Source: Acidobacteriaceae bacterium (GTDB taxonomy: Bacteria; Acidobacteriota; Terriglobia; Terriglobales; Acidobacteriaceae). From it: 44,933 nt of DNA. Positions 7,995-16,022 of the stretch are shown piece by piece (positions within the stretch are counted from its first letter, which is position 1; each line of letters begins with the position of its first letter). The stretch lies in contig PLDC01000006.1 in NCBI GenBank assembly GCA_003134995.1, positions 94,148 to 139,080 on the forward strand, written 5' to 3'. Both the position numbers and the translations under genes were made by a program. The notes under the pieces are model-generated. The model saw only the letters and a program-made list of their open reading frames with translations, was not told the DNA's origin and searched no databases.

Positions 7995-8408
7995 ATGACC
8001 GTTCCTCTTAGGATCCTCCTCATCGCTACCATGCTTCAAGGCAGTCATTCGATTTCGGCCGCAGCCGACGCTAAGGGCTGGTTTGAAGAAGACTGCAGTG
8101 GTACCACATTTCAAGTAGCCAAGTTCGCCGGGGCACTCCCAGGCCAATATCTTGTCTTGCGGCTGGCTAGCGGTTCCCCCCTTGCCGCCCACTTATTTGA
8201 GGGTGCAGGCTGGTTGGACGTGGAGGGTAAGCGCTGTTCTGGTGTTGGTAAATGCCAGGCGGGCGCCCAGGCAAAGATCCTGTTGAGCAATACGAAGGGA
8301 AGCAAGCGAATCTCGGGAAAGTATACGGTCAATTTCAACGGCCGGTCTCTTGAGGGACAGTTCAGAGTCAAATACCGGAGGAAGAATCCTCCCGCCATTT
8401 GTGAGTGA
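7995..8408 (+). CDS. secreted small cysteine-containing protein, unknown
   Basis: A 137-residue protein from ATG 7995, which has GGAG five bases upstream; an in-frame GTG at 7980 overlaps the cytochrome stop and is less likely. Residues 1-24 are a signal peptide (LRILLIATML core, ending near ISAAADA). Four cysteines in the mature part (EEDCSG, KRCSGVGKCQ, AICE) could form two disulfides. Strands such as YTVNFNGRSLEGQFRVKYRRK suggest a small beta-fold. I recognise no family. The 11-base gap behind the cytochrome c gene suggests a shared transcript, possibly with an extracytoplasmic role. Confidence 0.75.
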   Translation: MTVPLRILLIATMLQGSHSISAAADAKGWFEEDCSGTTFQVAKFAGALPGQYLVLRLASGSPLAAHLFEGAGWLDVEGKRCSGVGKCQAGAQAKILLSNTKGSKRISGKYTVNFNGRSLEGQFRVKYRRKNPPAICE

Positions 8409-8467
8409 GAGCGCTGGGTCGAATTTGCGACGGACCAGAACTTTGCCTTCCGTGGGATAATCTCCGA

Positions 8468-9991
8468 GTGAAGAGTACGGCGAAATCGGAGCTGTACCGC
8501 AAGCTTCCTTCGGTGAATGAAGCGACTTATTCATCTGCGGTCACCTCACTCGCGGCCGGCTATGGCCGCGAATCCGCTGTGGACGCGGTGCGCGTCGTGC
8601 TGGCCCGTCTGCGGCAAGAAATCACATCGGGATTGCTGGGTGAGGGTGCGCTCGATCTTGCGCTCTCGGGTCTCGCGGATGCGGTGGAGAAGCAACTTCG
8701 CCAGTCGCTTAGTTATTCACTTCGGCCCGTCATCAATGCTACCGGAGTGATCTTGCATACCAACCTTGGCCGTGCTCCGCTTGGCGATGCTGCCCTCGAA
8801 CACATCCGTGAGACTGCAGCGAGTTATTCCAATCTGGAGTTTGATCTGGAGTCGGGAGAGCGCGGCAAGCGGGATGTGCATGTTGACCGGCTGTTCCGCA
8901 AATTGTTGAGTAGTGATTTGGTTGAAGCGGAATCTCCAGCGAGTGCCGCCGCGCTTCGCGCTGGCGGGACAGCCGAGGCGGCGGTCTCCACACCAGCAAC
9001 GATCGCCACGCAAGCGCAAGTCTCCACGCCGGCAGTTTCTACCATCGTGGTGAATAACAATGCTGCAGCGGTTTTGCTGGCGCTGAACTCCTTGGCCGAT
9101 GGCGGAGAGGTTATCGTATCGCGCGGAGAGCTGGTCGAGATCGGCGGGTCGTTCCGTATTCCCGACGTGATGGTGAAGTCGGGCGCAATTCTGCGCGAGG
9201 TCGGCACGACCAACCGCACCCGCGTCGCTGACTACGAACAGGCCATCACCGATCGCACGCGTCTCTTGCTGCGAGTGCATCGCTCGAACTTCGAGATCAC
9301 GGGTTTTACTGAGCAGGCGTCCACGGCTGAACTGGTCGCGCTTGCTCGCAGGCGCGGCATTCCTCTGATGGAAGACTTGGGCAGCGGCGCTCTGTTTGAC
9401 TTGCGCTCTATTGGAATCAGCGGCGAACCCGGCGTGCTTGACGGCCTGCGCAGCGGTGTCGGCATCGTTACTTATAGCGGCGACAAGTTGCTTGGCGGTC
9501 CGCAGGCTGGGTTGATCAGCGGCGGTTCGGAATTAATCAGGCGCATGCGATCGAATTCTCTATTCCGCGCATTGCGTGTCGATAAACTTATTTACGCCGC
9601 GCTGGAAGCGACGCTGCTAGCCTACGTGCAGCACGATCACGACGCAATTCCGACGCTGCGCATGATGCGCCTCGCCAAAGACGCAATCGGCGAACGTGCC
9701 GAGGCGCTGGCAGCGCGAGTCGCGACGCCGAAGTTGAGAGTTGAAGGCATCGATGGTGAATCGATCCTCGGCGGCGGCGCTGCCCCGTCGTCAATTCTGC
9801 CCACGCGCTTGCTTGCGCTGACTTGCGAAGGCCTGAGCGCCGACGAACTGGCCGCACGCCTGCGCGCCTCCGATCCTCCGATTATTGCGCGCGTGGAAGA
9901 TGGCCGCGTGCTGCTGGATTTGCGGACGGTGTTTCCGGAGCAGGATGAAGCTCTCGAAAGCGCGCTAGCAACGATCGGGAGGGATGCGTAA
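8468..9991 (+). CDS. selA: L-seryl-tRNA(Sec) selenium transferase
   Basis: A 507-residue PLP enzyme that turns seryl-tRNA(Sec) into selenocysteyl-tRNA(Sec). Family blocks in order are the N-terminal ELYRKLPSVNEA, RPVINATGVILHTNLGRAPL, VVNNNAAAVLLALN, SRGELVEIGGSFRIPD, EVGTTNRTRVADYE, EDLGSGALFDL and YSGDKLLGGPQAG. Lys340 in the last block is the PLP-binding lysine. GTG 8468 fits the family N-terminus; an upstream GTG at 8405 overlaps the previous stop and would add residues with no homology. The usual length is about 460. The excess is an Ala/Ser/Thr-rich insertion at about residues 150-190, just before VVNNN, where family members normally have a short TGAE-type loop. No selB, selC or selD is seen in the window. 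Confidence 0.95.
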   Translation: MKSTAKSELYRKLPSVNEATYSSAVTSLAAGYGRESAVDAVRVVLARLRQEITSGLLGEGALDLALSGLADAVEKQLRQSLSYSLRPVINATGVILHTNLGRAPLGDAALEHIRETAASYSNLEFDLESGERGKRDVHVDRLFRKLLSSDLVEAESPASAAALRAGGTAEAAVSTPATIATQAQVSTPAVSTIVVNNNAAAVLLALNSLADGGEVIVSRGELVEIGGSFRIPDVMVKSGAILREVGTTNRTRVADYEQAITDRTRLLLRVHRSNFEITGFTEQASTAELVALARRRGIPLMEDLGSGALFDLRSIGISGEPGVLDGLRSGVGIVTYSGDKLLGGPQAGLISGGSELIRRMRSNSLFRALRVDKLIYAALEATLLAYVQHDHDAIPTLRMMRLAKDAIGERAEALAARVATPKLRVEGIDGESILGGGAAPSSILPTRLLALTCEGLSADELAARLRASDPPIIARVEDGRVLLDLRTVFPEQDEALESALATIGRDA

Positions 9992-10015
9992 TTTCTTGCC
10001 AACGAGGAGTCTGTT

Positions 10016-10396
10016 ATGCGGAAACTGATCTGGACGATACTTGCTGTCCTGGCAATGACGGTCGCAGGCTTCCCGGCACAGGAGGTCATCGATGCTCGGG
10101 GCCGGGGGCCGATTGATCAGGAACACACGAATTGGATCGATCACGTGATGCGTTCCATTTCAACCATCAAGCCAGGAATGACACGAAAGGATCTTTTCAC
10201 GGTCTTGAATGAGGAAGGCGGAATCTCCTTTCGCACACGGAAAACATATGTCTACAAGCACTGCCCCTACATCAAGGTTGACGTGGAGTTTGCTCCCGCC
10301 GACGAAGACAGAAATCCGGATGCAGTAACCGAAAATCCTGAGGACAAGATCCTCAAAATCTCCCGGCCATATCTGGAATACTCGCACATGGACTAG
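10016..10396 (+). CDS. secreted hypothetical protein with a GMTRKDL motif
   Basis: A 126-residue protein with AGGAG about 8 bases before ATG 10016. Residues 1-21 are a signal peptide (LIWTILAVLAMTVAGFPA). The mature part has TIKPGMTRKDLFTVLNEEGG (about residues 50-69). This resembles the IxxGMTRxEV helix start of small SmpA/BamE-like outer-membrane-associated proteins, but the rest (YVYKHCPYIKVDVEF) does not let me assign that family. It lies between selA and a DUF488 gene on the same strand. A periplasmic role is likely; the function is unknown. Confidence 0.72.
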   Translation: MRKLIWTILAVLAMTVAGFPAQEVIDARGRGPIDQEHTNWIDHVMRSISTIKPGMTRKDLFTVLNEEGGISFRTRKTYVYKHCPYIKVDVEFAPADEDRNPDAVTENPEDKILKISRPYLEYSHMD

Positions 10397-10434
10397 CCTT
10401 ATCTGAGCAGTGGACGCTACAAAGGTTCAAGTCT

Positions 10435-10965
10435 TTGGCTCTTCTTTACACAATCGGACATTCGACCCGCACACTCGATGAGTTAATCGAGACGCTTCAG
10501 GCTCATGAGATTGAAACGCTGGTCGATATCCGCGCGTTTCCCATGTCGCGCCGGCTGCCTTACTTCAATCGCGAATCTCTGGAGAAGAGTTTGCCTGCGG
10601 CCGGAATTCGGTATGTCTGGATGAAGGCGCTCGGTGGTTACCGGAAGAAAATTCGCCAAGATTCTCCGAACGTGGCGCTGCGCAATGACAGCTTTCGCAA
10701 CTATGCCGACTACATGCTCTCGCCGGAGTTCGAAAACGCGATGGCCGAACTGATTTCATTGGCTGAGACGTCGCGCACCGCCTACATGTGCGCCGAGCGC
10801 ATATACTTCCGCTGCCATCGCATGCTGATTTCTGACTGGCTGTTGGCTCACGGACATGAAGTGATGCATATTGACGCGACCGGCCCGGCGAAAAATCACA
10901 AGCTGACCTCAGAAGCGCGCATGGTGGATGGCGAATTGATTTACCGCGGCGACCGGCTGCTGTAG
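10435..10965 (+). CDS. DUF488 domain protein
   Basis: A 176-residue protein with the DUF488 hallmarks: LYTIGHSTRTLDELIETL at the N-terminus, TLVDIRAFPMSRRLPYFNR at about residues 29-47, and IRYVWMKALGGYRKK. CAERIYFRCHRMLISDWL near residue 119 includes the conserved Cys and the RCHR element. The start is TTG 10435, with AAAGG upstream; no ATG is available near the conserved first strand. The role of this family is unproven; the conserved Cys/Arg pattern suggests a catalytic or nucleotide-binding pocket. It belongs to a different DUF488 branch from the gene at 7022-7453. Confidence 0.88.
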   Translation: MALLYTIGHSTRTLDELIETLQAHEIETLVDIRAFPMSRRLPYFNRESLEKSLPAAGIRYVWMKALGGYRKKIRQDSPNVALRNDSFRNYADYMLSPEFENAMAELISLAETSRTAYMCAERIYFRCHRMLISDWLLAHGHEVMHIDATGPAKNHKLTSEARMVDGELIYRGDRLL

Positions 10966-11101
10966 AGGGATTAGGGGTTAGGGATTAGGCGATCGAGTCA
11001 GGAGCTTGGGATTGTGGCTGGAGGTAAGTACTCGCATTCATAGAGTTCTTGCTGACGATGACTAAACTTCCGATCCCTAGCCCCTAATCCCTAATCCCTG
11101 A
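10964..11101. repeat. inverted pair of GGGATTA-type heptamer arrays
   Basis: The left arm at 10964-10989 reads as GGGATTA / GGGGTTA / GGGATTA units. The right arm at 11071-11101 is the reverse complement type (CCCTAG, CCCCTAAT, CCCTAATCCC). About 80 bp of unrelated sequence lies between. The arms could pair as a long stem of about 25 bp. The element starts at the stop codon of the DUF488 gene and ends about 37 bp before the next ATG. Confidence 0.75.
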
Positions 11102-11137
11102 CCTCTGTTCTGCTAGACTGGCAAATCTCAATTCACT

Positions 11138-13537
11138 ATGTCTGCGACCCTTCAGGCACCCACGCCCGTTCACTCATCCACATCCAATGTGATTCCGGAA
11201 CGCACGCTGCTTGCTGGGCTGGGCCTCACCAGCTTTGCGGCATTGTTGCTGGAATTGTCGCTCACTCGATTGTTCTCTGTGGTGCTCTTCTATCATTTCG
11301 CGTTTCTCGCGATTTCGATTGCGCTGCTCGGGCTTGGTGCCGGCGGCGTTTTCGCCTACCTACTGAAGCGCCTCGCCAGCACCGACACGCGCACGTTGGC
11401 CGCGCGCTTGTGCATGTGCAATTCGGTGCTGGTGTTGCTGGTTCTGGAGATCGTCCTCCGCGTGCCAGTTGCGCTCACCGTGACGGGAGAGAATTTTTTT
11501 CACCTGAGCGTTCTTTACCTCGCCGCTGCCGTTCCTTTCTTTCTGACTGGACTGCTGTTCTCCGTGGTCTTTGCGCGTGAAACCTGGCGCGTCTCGCGGC
11601 TCTATGGAGCCGATCTATGCGGCGGAGCGCTCGCATGCGTAGCCGTGGTTCCGCTGCTGAATTGGATCGGTGGGCCGAATACGATTCTGGCTGCGGCCGT
11701 CGCCATGGCTGGCGCCGGAATGATTTGGGCAGCATCTCCGCGAGCGCGCAAGATCGCAGGCGGCCTTGTAGTTCTGTTCGTAATTCTGATCGCGGCGAAT
11801 CACTCCAGCCAGCTGATCGATGTCATCTATGCGAAGGGCGTGTTTCGCGACCGCTCGTGGGTGGAATTCGCCCGCTGGAATGCGCTGTCACGTGTGGAAG
11901 TGGATCGCCAGGGTCAAGCGAAAGCCATCGTCATTGATGCCGACGCTTCCACTTACATTATGAATTGCGATCTCGCGCACTGGCGCGGCTCGAAGTGGGA
12001 GAGCGATCTCATGTCGGCTCCGCCGGCGCTGGCCAATGTTTTGCGGCCGCACGGAGAGTTCGCGATTATTGGCCCAGGTGGCGGCGTGGACGTGCTGCGC
12101 GCCGTGGCGAATGGCAGCCCGAGCGTGACTGGCATTGAAATTAATCCCATCATTGCCGATACCGTTATGCGCGGGCGCTACGCCGATTACTCGCTGCATC
12201 TCTACGAACGTCCCGACGTGCACATTCACGTGACCGACGGCCGTTCTTACCTGCGCTCTACGCCGCAGCGGTTTGATGTTGTGCAGATGACGCTGGTCGA
12301 TACCTGGGCTTCGACCGCGGCGGGAGCTTTTGCGCTGAGTGAAAACAATCTTTATACCGTGGAAGCATTCCGCGAATATTTCGACCATCTCAAACCCGGC
12401 GGCATGATTGCGATAACGCGCTGGGAGTTCCGCCAGCCTCGCGAAGCGCTGCGCGTGGTTGCGGTCGCGATGCAAGCCTTGCACAGCCTTGGCGTCGCCA
12501 ATCCGGCTCGCAATTTTATTGTGGCTTCGCAAGGCCCGCTCGATGAAGACGGAATTGCGGTCGTGGTGCTGGCCAAGAAAACCGCGTTCACCGCTGAGGA
12601 AGAATCCGCGGTGCAGGCCCATTTCGACGGACATGTGGGAGAACTTGCCCCGCTGTACATGCCTTCGAGCCCCGCGAAGAATCCTTTCGGCGATTTGATC
12701 GCGGGCAACGATCCTTATCGCTTCGCGCAGAGCTATGCGTATAACGTCGCCCCGGTCAACGATAACGCGCCGTTTTTTTTCTTCACGCTTAAGGCTAGGC
12801 AAATTCTCAGCGAGCAGGGTCTGCGGCAAGGGATCGACTGGAAGGTGAACCTTGGCGTGCTGGTTCTGCTGTTAGTGCTGATTATTTCTATTGCGGCGGT
12901 GCTGGCGTTTCTGATTCTGCCGCTTGCGCTGCGGGGAAGCAGCCGCCAGTCGCCGCTTCCGCTACTTTATTTTGTTGCGGTCGGCCTCGGCTACATTCTT
13001 GTGGAGATTGCATTCATCCAGCGCTTCGTGCTTTTTTTGGGACATCCCACTTACGCGCTGACTGTAGTTATTTTCTTGCTGATGCTGTCGAGCGGCGCTG
13101 GAAGCCTGTTCTCGCGGCGCTGGCTTCCACGAACAGAAATGGCTTGGATGCCGATTGCGCTGGTCATCGCTGCACTTATCGTTAACGTCTTCTTCTTGCC
13201 GCGCTGGCTGGAGGCATGGGTGGGATTGGAACTTTACTCGCGCATCGCCGTGAGCGCAGTCTTGTTAGCTCCGCTCGGCTTCGTTATGGGAATGCCATTT
13301 CCGACGGGCTTGCGCGCGCTGGCTGCGGGTCCGGTTGCCAACGTTTCCGAAGAAGCCTCTGAAGGCAACGCCGTGGAGTGGGCCTGGGCGATGAATGCTG
13401 CGGCCAGCGTGCTGGGCTCAGTGCTGGCGATGGTGATCGCGATTCAGTTTGGCTTGAACGTGACGCTGGCCTGCGGAGTTGCGGCCTACATCATCGCTCT
13501 GTTGCTGCTCCCGAGCCTTCGATCGCAGCGCGTTTAG
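11138..13537 (+). CDS. polytopic membrane protein with spermidine-synthase-like methyltransferase fold
   Basis: A 799-residue protein. The N-terminal third (about residues 25-225) has around six or seven membrane segments, starting LLAGLGLTSFAALLLELSLT. A soluble domain follows. Its FAIIGPGGGVDVLRAV is a Rossmann nucleotide-binding loop near residues 307-322. GIEINPIIADTV provides the acidic end of strand 2. HVTDGRSYLRSTPQRFDVVQMTLVD matches the spermidine/putrescine aminopropyltransferase fold. About residues 570-795 form a second membrane domain with roughly six spans. Fusions of this kind are widespread and often annotated as spermidine synthase-like. Whether it makes polyamines is unproven: the gate-keeping residues cannot be judged here. 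Confidence 0.88.
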   Translation: MSATLQAPTPVHSSTSNVIPERTLLAGLGLTSFAALLLELSLTRLFSVVLFYHFAFLAISIALLGLGAGGVFAYLLKRLASTDTRTLAARLCMCNSVLVLLVLEIVLRVPVALTVTGENFFHLSVLYLAAAVPFFLTGLLFSVVFARETWRVSRLYGADLCGGALACVAVVPLLNWIGGPNTILAAAVAMAGAGMIWAASPRARKIAGGLVVLFVILIAANHSSQLIDVIYAKGVFRDRSWVEFARWNALSRVEVDRQGQAKAIVIDADASTYIMNCDLAHWRGSKWESDLMSAPPALANVLRPHGEFAIIGPGGGVDVLRAVANGSPSVTGIEINPIIADTVMRGRYADYSLHLYERPDVHIHVTDGRSYLRSTPQRFDVVQMTLVDTWASTAAGAFALSENNLYTVEAFREYFDHLKPGGMIAITRWEFRQPREALRVVAVAMQALHSLGVANPARNFIVASQGPLDEDGIAVVVLAKKTAFTAEEESAVQAHFDGHVGELAPLYMPSSPAKNPFGDLIAGNDPYRFAQSYAYNVAPVNDNAPFFFFTLKARQILSEQGLRQGIDWKVNLGVLVLLLVLIISIAAVLAFLILPLALRGSSRQSPLPLLYFVAVGLGYILVEIAFIQRFVLFLGHPTYALTVVIFLLMLSSGAGSLFSRRWLPRTEMAWMPIALVIAALIVNVFFLPRWLEAWVGLELYSRIAVSAVLLAPLGFVMGMPFPTGLRALAAGPVANVSEEASEGNAVEWAWAMNAAASVLGSVLAMVIAIQFGLNVTLACGVAAYIIALLLLPSLRSQRV

Positions 13538-13638
13538 GACTCGCCCTCCGGTTTTGTTATGATGCAGCGAAGGGACAGCATGGGCGTCGCTGTTCCGTGC
13601 CGCCGGAAACGGCGGATACCTCGATCCGGGGAAATCAT

Positions 13639-14718
13639 TTGCCAAGCCAACAGCAGATCAAATGGTCGCAACTTCGCGTCGGTCTGACGGTGATTATCGC
13701 CAGCATCGTGTTGGCGTTCCTTTTGTTTCTGATGTCCGGAACTCGAGGCTTGTTCTCCAAGAGAATTACTTTGAAGTCTTATTTCGATAATGCGGAAGGG
13801 CTGCGCCCGGGTGCTCCGGTGCGGCTCAACGGCGTGGATATCGGCAATGTCGTTCACATTGTTATTGTCCCGGACAGAGACAAGCAGGTCACGCCCGTCG
13901 AAGTTGTCATGAAAGTGAGCACCAAGTACGGGTTCAACCTGCGCAAAGATACGAAGACTTCGCTCGAAACCGCTGGCGTGCTCGGCGAGACTTTCATGGA
14001 CATGGATAGCGCCCAGGCCATTGGCCCGCCTGCGCAAGATGGCGACATACTTCCCACCCGGATCCATCCGGATTTCAACGAAGTGGTGCGCTCGAGCCAG
14101 AGTACGCTGGAAAATATGGATGCGCTGCTCAAACGCGCCGACCGCATTCTCGCCTTCGCGGAGAGTGGCAAGGGATCTCTCGGCAAGTTGATTTACGACC
14201 CCACGCTGTATGACCGCTTCTCGCAAACGGTGGCAGAACTCAAAACAGTTGTCGATGAAATCGCGAAGGGACAAGGTAGCCTGGGAGAGCTGATCAACAA
14301 GACCGATGCCTACGACAAGTTTGTCGCCACGCTCGACAAAATCAATGCCGTGGCCGACGACATGCAACAAGGCAAAGGCACAGCGGGAAAATTCCTGAAA
14401 GATCCCACTCTGTACAACAATGCTAATGACACCATCGCCAACCTCAAGAAGGTGAGCGAGAACTTGAGTGCGGGTAAGGGAACCGCCGGAAGGTTGCTCA
14501 ACGACGAAGAGCTGGCCAATAAGATCAACACCACAATGACCAAGCTCGCGGATATTACCAGCGAACTACAGGCCGGCCAGGGCACAGCGGGAAAATTCCT
14601 CAAGGACGAATCGCTCTACAACAACGCAAACCAGATGCTGACGGAAAGCCGCGACCTGCTGAAAGCCTTCCGCGAAAACCCCAAGAAATACCTCAGCATC
14701 AAGCTGCACATCTTCTGA
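13639..14718 (+). CDS. MlaD/MCE family protein
   Basis: A 359-residue protein anchored by one N-terminal span (LRVGLTVIIASIVLAFLLFLMSG, about residues 13-35). The MCE domain follows at about 45-125 (ITLKSYFDNAEGLRPGAPVRLNGVDIGNV, then TAGVLGETFMDMD), as in lipid-transport MlaD and Mce proteins. The C-terminal 200 residues are helical and contain several copies of a GKGTAGKFLKDPTLYNN-type repeat, spaced about 40-60 residues apart. Such tails extend across the periplasm in MCE proteins. TTG 13639 is chosen because GGGGAAA lies 6-8 bases upstream; the frame continues upstream, overlapping the previous gene, without MCE features. No MlaE or MlaF partner is in the window. Confidence 0.9.
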   Translation: MPSQQQIKWSQLRVGLTVIIASIVLAFLLFLMSGTRGLFSKRITLKSYFDNAEGLRPGAPVRLNGVDIGNVVHIVIVPDRDKQVTPVEVVMKVSTKYGFNLRKDTKTSLETAGVLGETFMDMDSAQAIGPPAQDGDILPTRIHPDFNEVVRSSQSTLENMDALLKRADRILAFAESGKGSLGKLIYDPTLYDRFSQTVAELKTVVDEIAKGQGSLGELINKTDAYDKFVATLDKINAVADDMQQGKGTAGKFLKDPTLYNNANDTIANLKKVSENLSAGKGTAGRLLNDEELANKINTTMTKLADITSELQAGQGTAGKFLKDESLYNNANQMLTESRDLLKAFRENPKKYLSIKLHIF

Positions 14719-14787
14719 GAAAGATATTTTCGAGAGCGTGGACCCATTGTCCAACCACAAAGACACTGGTCCAGCCACGATTACAGT

Positions 14788-14889
14788 TGTCATCCCGAGC
14801 GAAGCGAGGGACCTTGGTTCTTGCTGGCGGCGGCATTACCGGCTCTGCAAGCAAACACCAGGATCCCTCGCTCCGCTTCGGGATGACAA
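14788..14889. repeat. long inverted repeat of the CATCCCGAGCGAAGCGAGGG type
   Basis: The left arm 14788-14815 (GTCATCCCGAGCGAAGCGAG, then GGACCT) and the right arm 14860-14889 (GGATCCCTCG, then CTCCGCTTCGGGATGACA) are near-perfect reverse complements over about 26 bp, with 44 bp between. The left arm itself holds a short palindrome (CGAGCGAAGCG). It lies between the convergent mlaD-like and DUF1634 genes, so it may stop transcription from both sides. Similar elements are known as dispersed repeats in many soil bacteria. Confidence 0.8.
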
Positions 14890-14906
14890 ATCTCCGGGAG
14901 CCGTGA

Positions 14907-15206
14907 TCAGTGTTCTCCGATTCCAAACGCCGCGCTCAGCAGCAGAATCGTCAGCACTCCCAACGAGATCGCACCGTACTTCCAGTCTTTTTCGCGCAGA
15001 AAAAGAATGCCGGCAACCAGGACACGTACCACCGGCGTAGCCAGCATGAGCAGCACACCCGCACGTTCAATTTCCTGCGGAAGGTGGCCGGGAACTAAAA
15101 CTCCAACCAGCAATCCCGCCAGCATGATGAAGAAACATCCGAATGCGCCCACGCGCAGCACCAGCGCGACCACGCGATCAAAGCCCGGTTCCCGCACTTG
15201 GCTCAC
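14907..15206 (-). CDS. DUF1634 family membrane protein
   Basis: A 99-residue protein with three predicted membrane segments: VALVLRVGAFGCFFIMLAG, LLMLATPVVRVLVAGILFL and AISLGVLTILLLSAAFGIG. The TPVVRVL motif and the length fit DUF1634. Its start overlaps the end of the TauE/SafE permease gene by four bases, the usual arrangement for translational coupling. DUF1634 proteins are commonly encoded next to TauE/SafE permeases, suggesting an accessory subunit, but that role is not proven. Confidence 0.88.
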   Translation of the reverse strand: MSQVREPGFDRVVALVLRVGAFGCFFIMLAGLLVGVLVPGHLPQEIERAGVLLMLATPVVRVLVAGILFLREKDWKYGAISLGVLTILLLSAAFGIGEH

Positions 15207-16015
15207 GCTGCGCCTCCCGCGAACAGGTGCACGATCATATGACCAGCGAGGTAAAGCATGATCCCAACTAAGAGATAAACGACATACTTCGTTTGAATGC
15301 GCGGCGCCATCCGCGCGCCCAGCAGCGACCCCAGGAACACGCCGACCGCCAGCGGCGCGGCAACCTCCACCAGGATGTCTCCGCGGCGGTAGTAAACCAT
15401 TGCGCTGGCGGCTGCCGTCACTCCAATCATAAAATTCGATGTAGCCGTGGCTACCATCAGCGGAACATTCATAAAAAGGTACATCACCGGAACTTTAATC
15501 GGACCGCCGCCGATCCCAAGCAAGCCAGAGAGTCCGCCCGCCACCAGCGACGCACTCAATCCCAGTGGATAGTGCTGCGGCTCGTAGGGCGGAATCACGG
15601 TTATACCGTCGCTCGGGGTCGGTGCTTCTTCCTGAGCTTCTTCCTCATCTTTCACTTTGCCGCCGCGCAACAGAATAGTGGTCGAACTGTAAAGCAGAAA
15701 TCCGGCGAACAGTCCCTCAAGCACATTGCGATTAAAATAGCCGACCAGATAAGCGGTAACGGCCGCGCCGAAAGCCGTCGCCAGTTCCAGCGTCATGCCG
15801 AGGCGAATGTCAGTGGTGTGGCGCTGAAGATGCACCGAAGAACTCGCAGCCGAAGTCGTAATCACCGCTATGAGACTGGTGCCGATAGCCTGCCGGATGG
15901 GAACTCCAAAATGCAGTGCGAGGATGGGAGTAAGCAGAATACCGCCGCCGATGCCGGTCAGCGCTCCCAGCAGACCGGCGAAGAACCCGAGCACTACTAG
16001 AAGCGCGGTCAGCAT
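15203..16015 (-). CDS. TauE/SafE family permease
   Basis: A 270-residue inner-membrane protein with about eight segments. The family pattern appears twice. At residues 9-25 it is FFAGLLGALTGIGGGILLTP, with the nearby HFGVPIRQAIGTSL. At about 160-180 it is LVAGGLSGLLGIGGGPIKVP, followed by ATATSNFMIGVTA. An acidic cytoplasmic loop (about residues 115-140, DEEEAQEEAPTP) separates the halves. Family members export sulfite, sulfoacetate or other organic anions. It follows lipA by 7 bases and is coupled to DUF1634. Sulfur chemistry is a possible link to lipA, but this is only context. Confidence 0.92.
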   Translation of the reverse strand: MLTALLVVLGFFAGLLGALTGIGGGILLTPILALHFGVPIRQAIGTSLIAVITTSAASSSVHLQRHTTDIRLGMTLELATAFGAAVTAYLVGYFNRNVLEGLFAGFLLYSSTTILLRGGKVKDEEEAQEEAPTPSDGITVIPPYEPQHYPLGLSASLVAGGLSGLLGIGGGPIKVPVMYLFMNVPLMVATATSNFMIGVTAAASAMVYYRRGDILVEVAAPLAVGVFLGSLLGARMAPRIQTKYVVYLLVGIMLYLAGHMIVHLFAGGAA

Positions 16016-16022
16016 GCCGCGT

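Noticed and set aside
11888..12829. 313-residue minus-strand open frame inside the spermidine-synthase-like gene
   Set aside because: It is antisense to a clear methyltransferase domain, rich in Arg/His as expected for a shadow frame, and has no family features.
13378..13638. N-terminal extension of the MCE protein
   Set aside because: The frame is open, but it overlaps the end of the previous gene and codes for residues with no family similarity; the TTG at 13639 has a good ribosome-binding site.
13534..14370. 278-residue minus-strand frame
   Set aside because: Antisense to the MCE domain coding region; no ribosome-binding site and a composition typical of a shadow frame.
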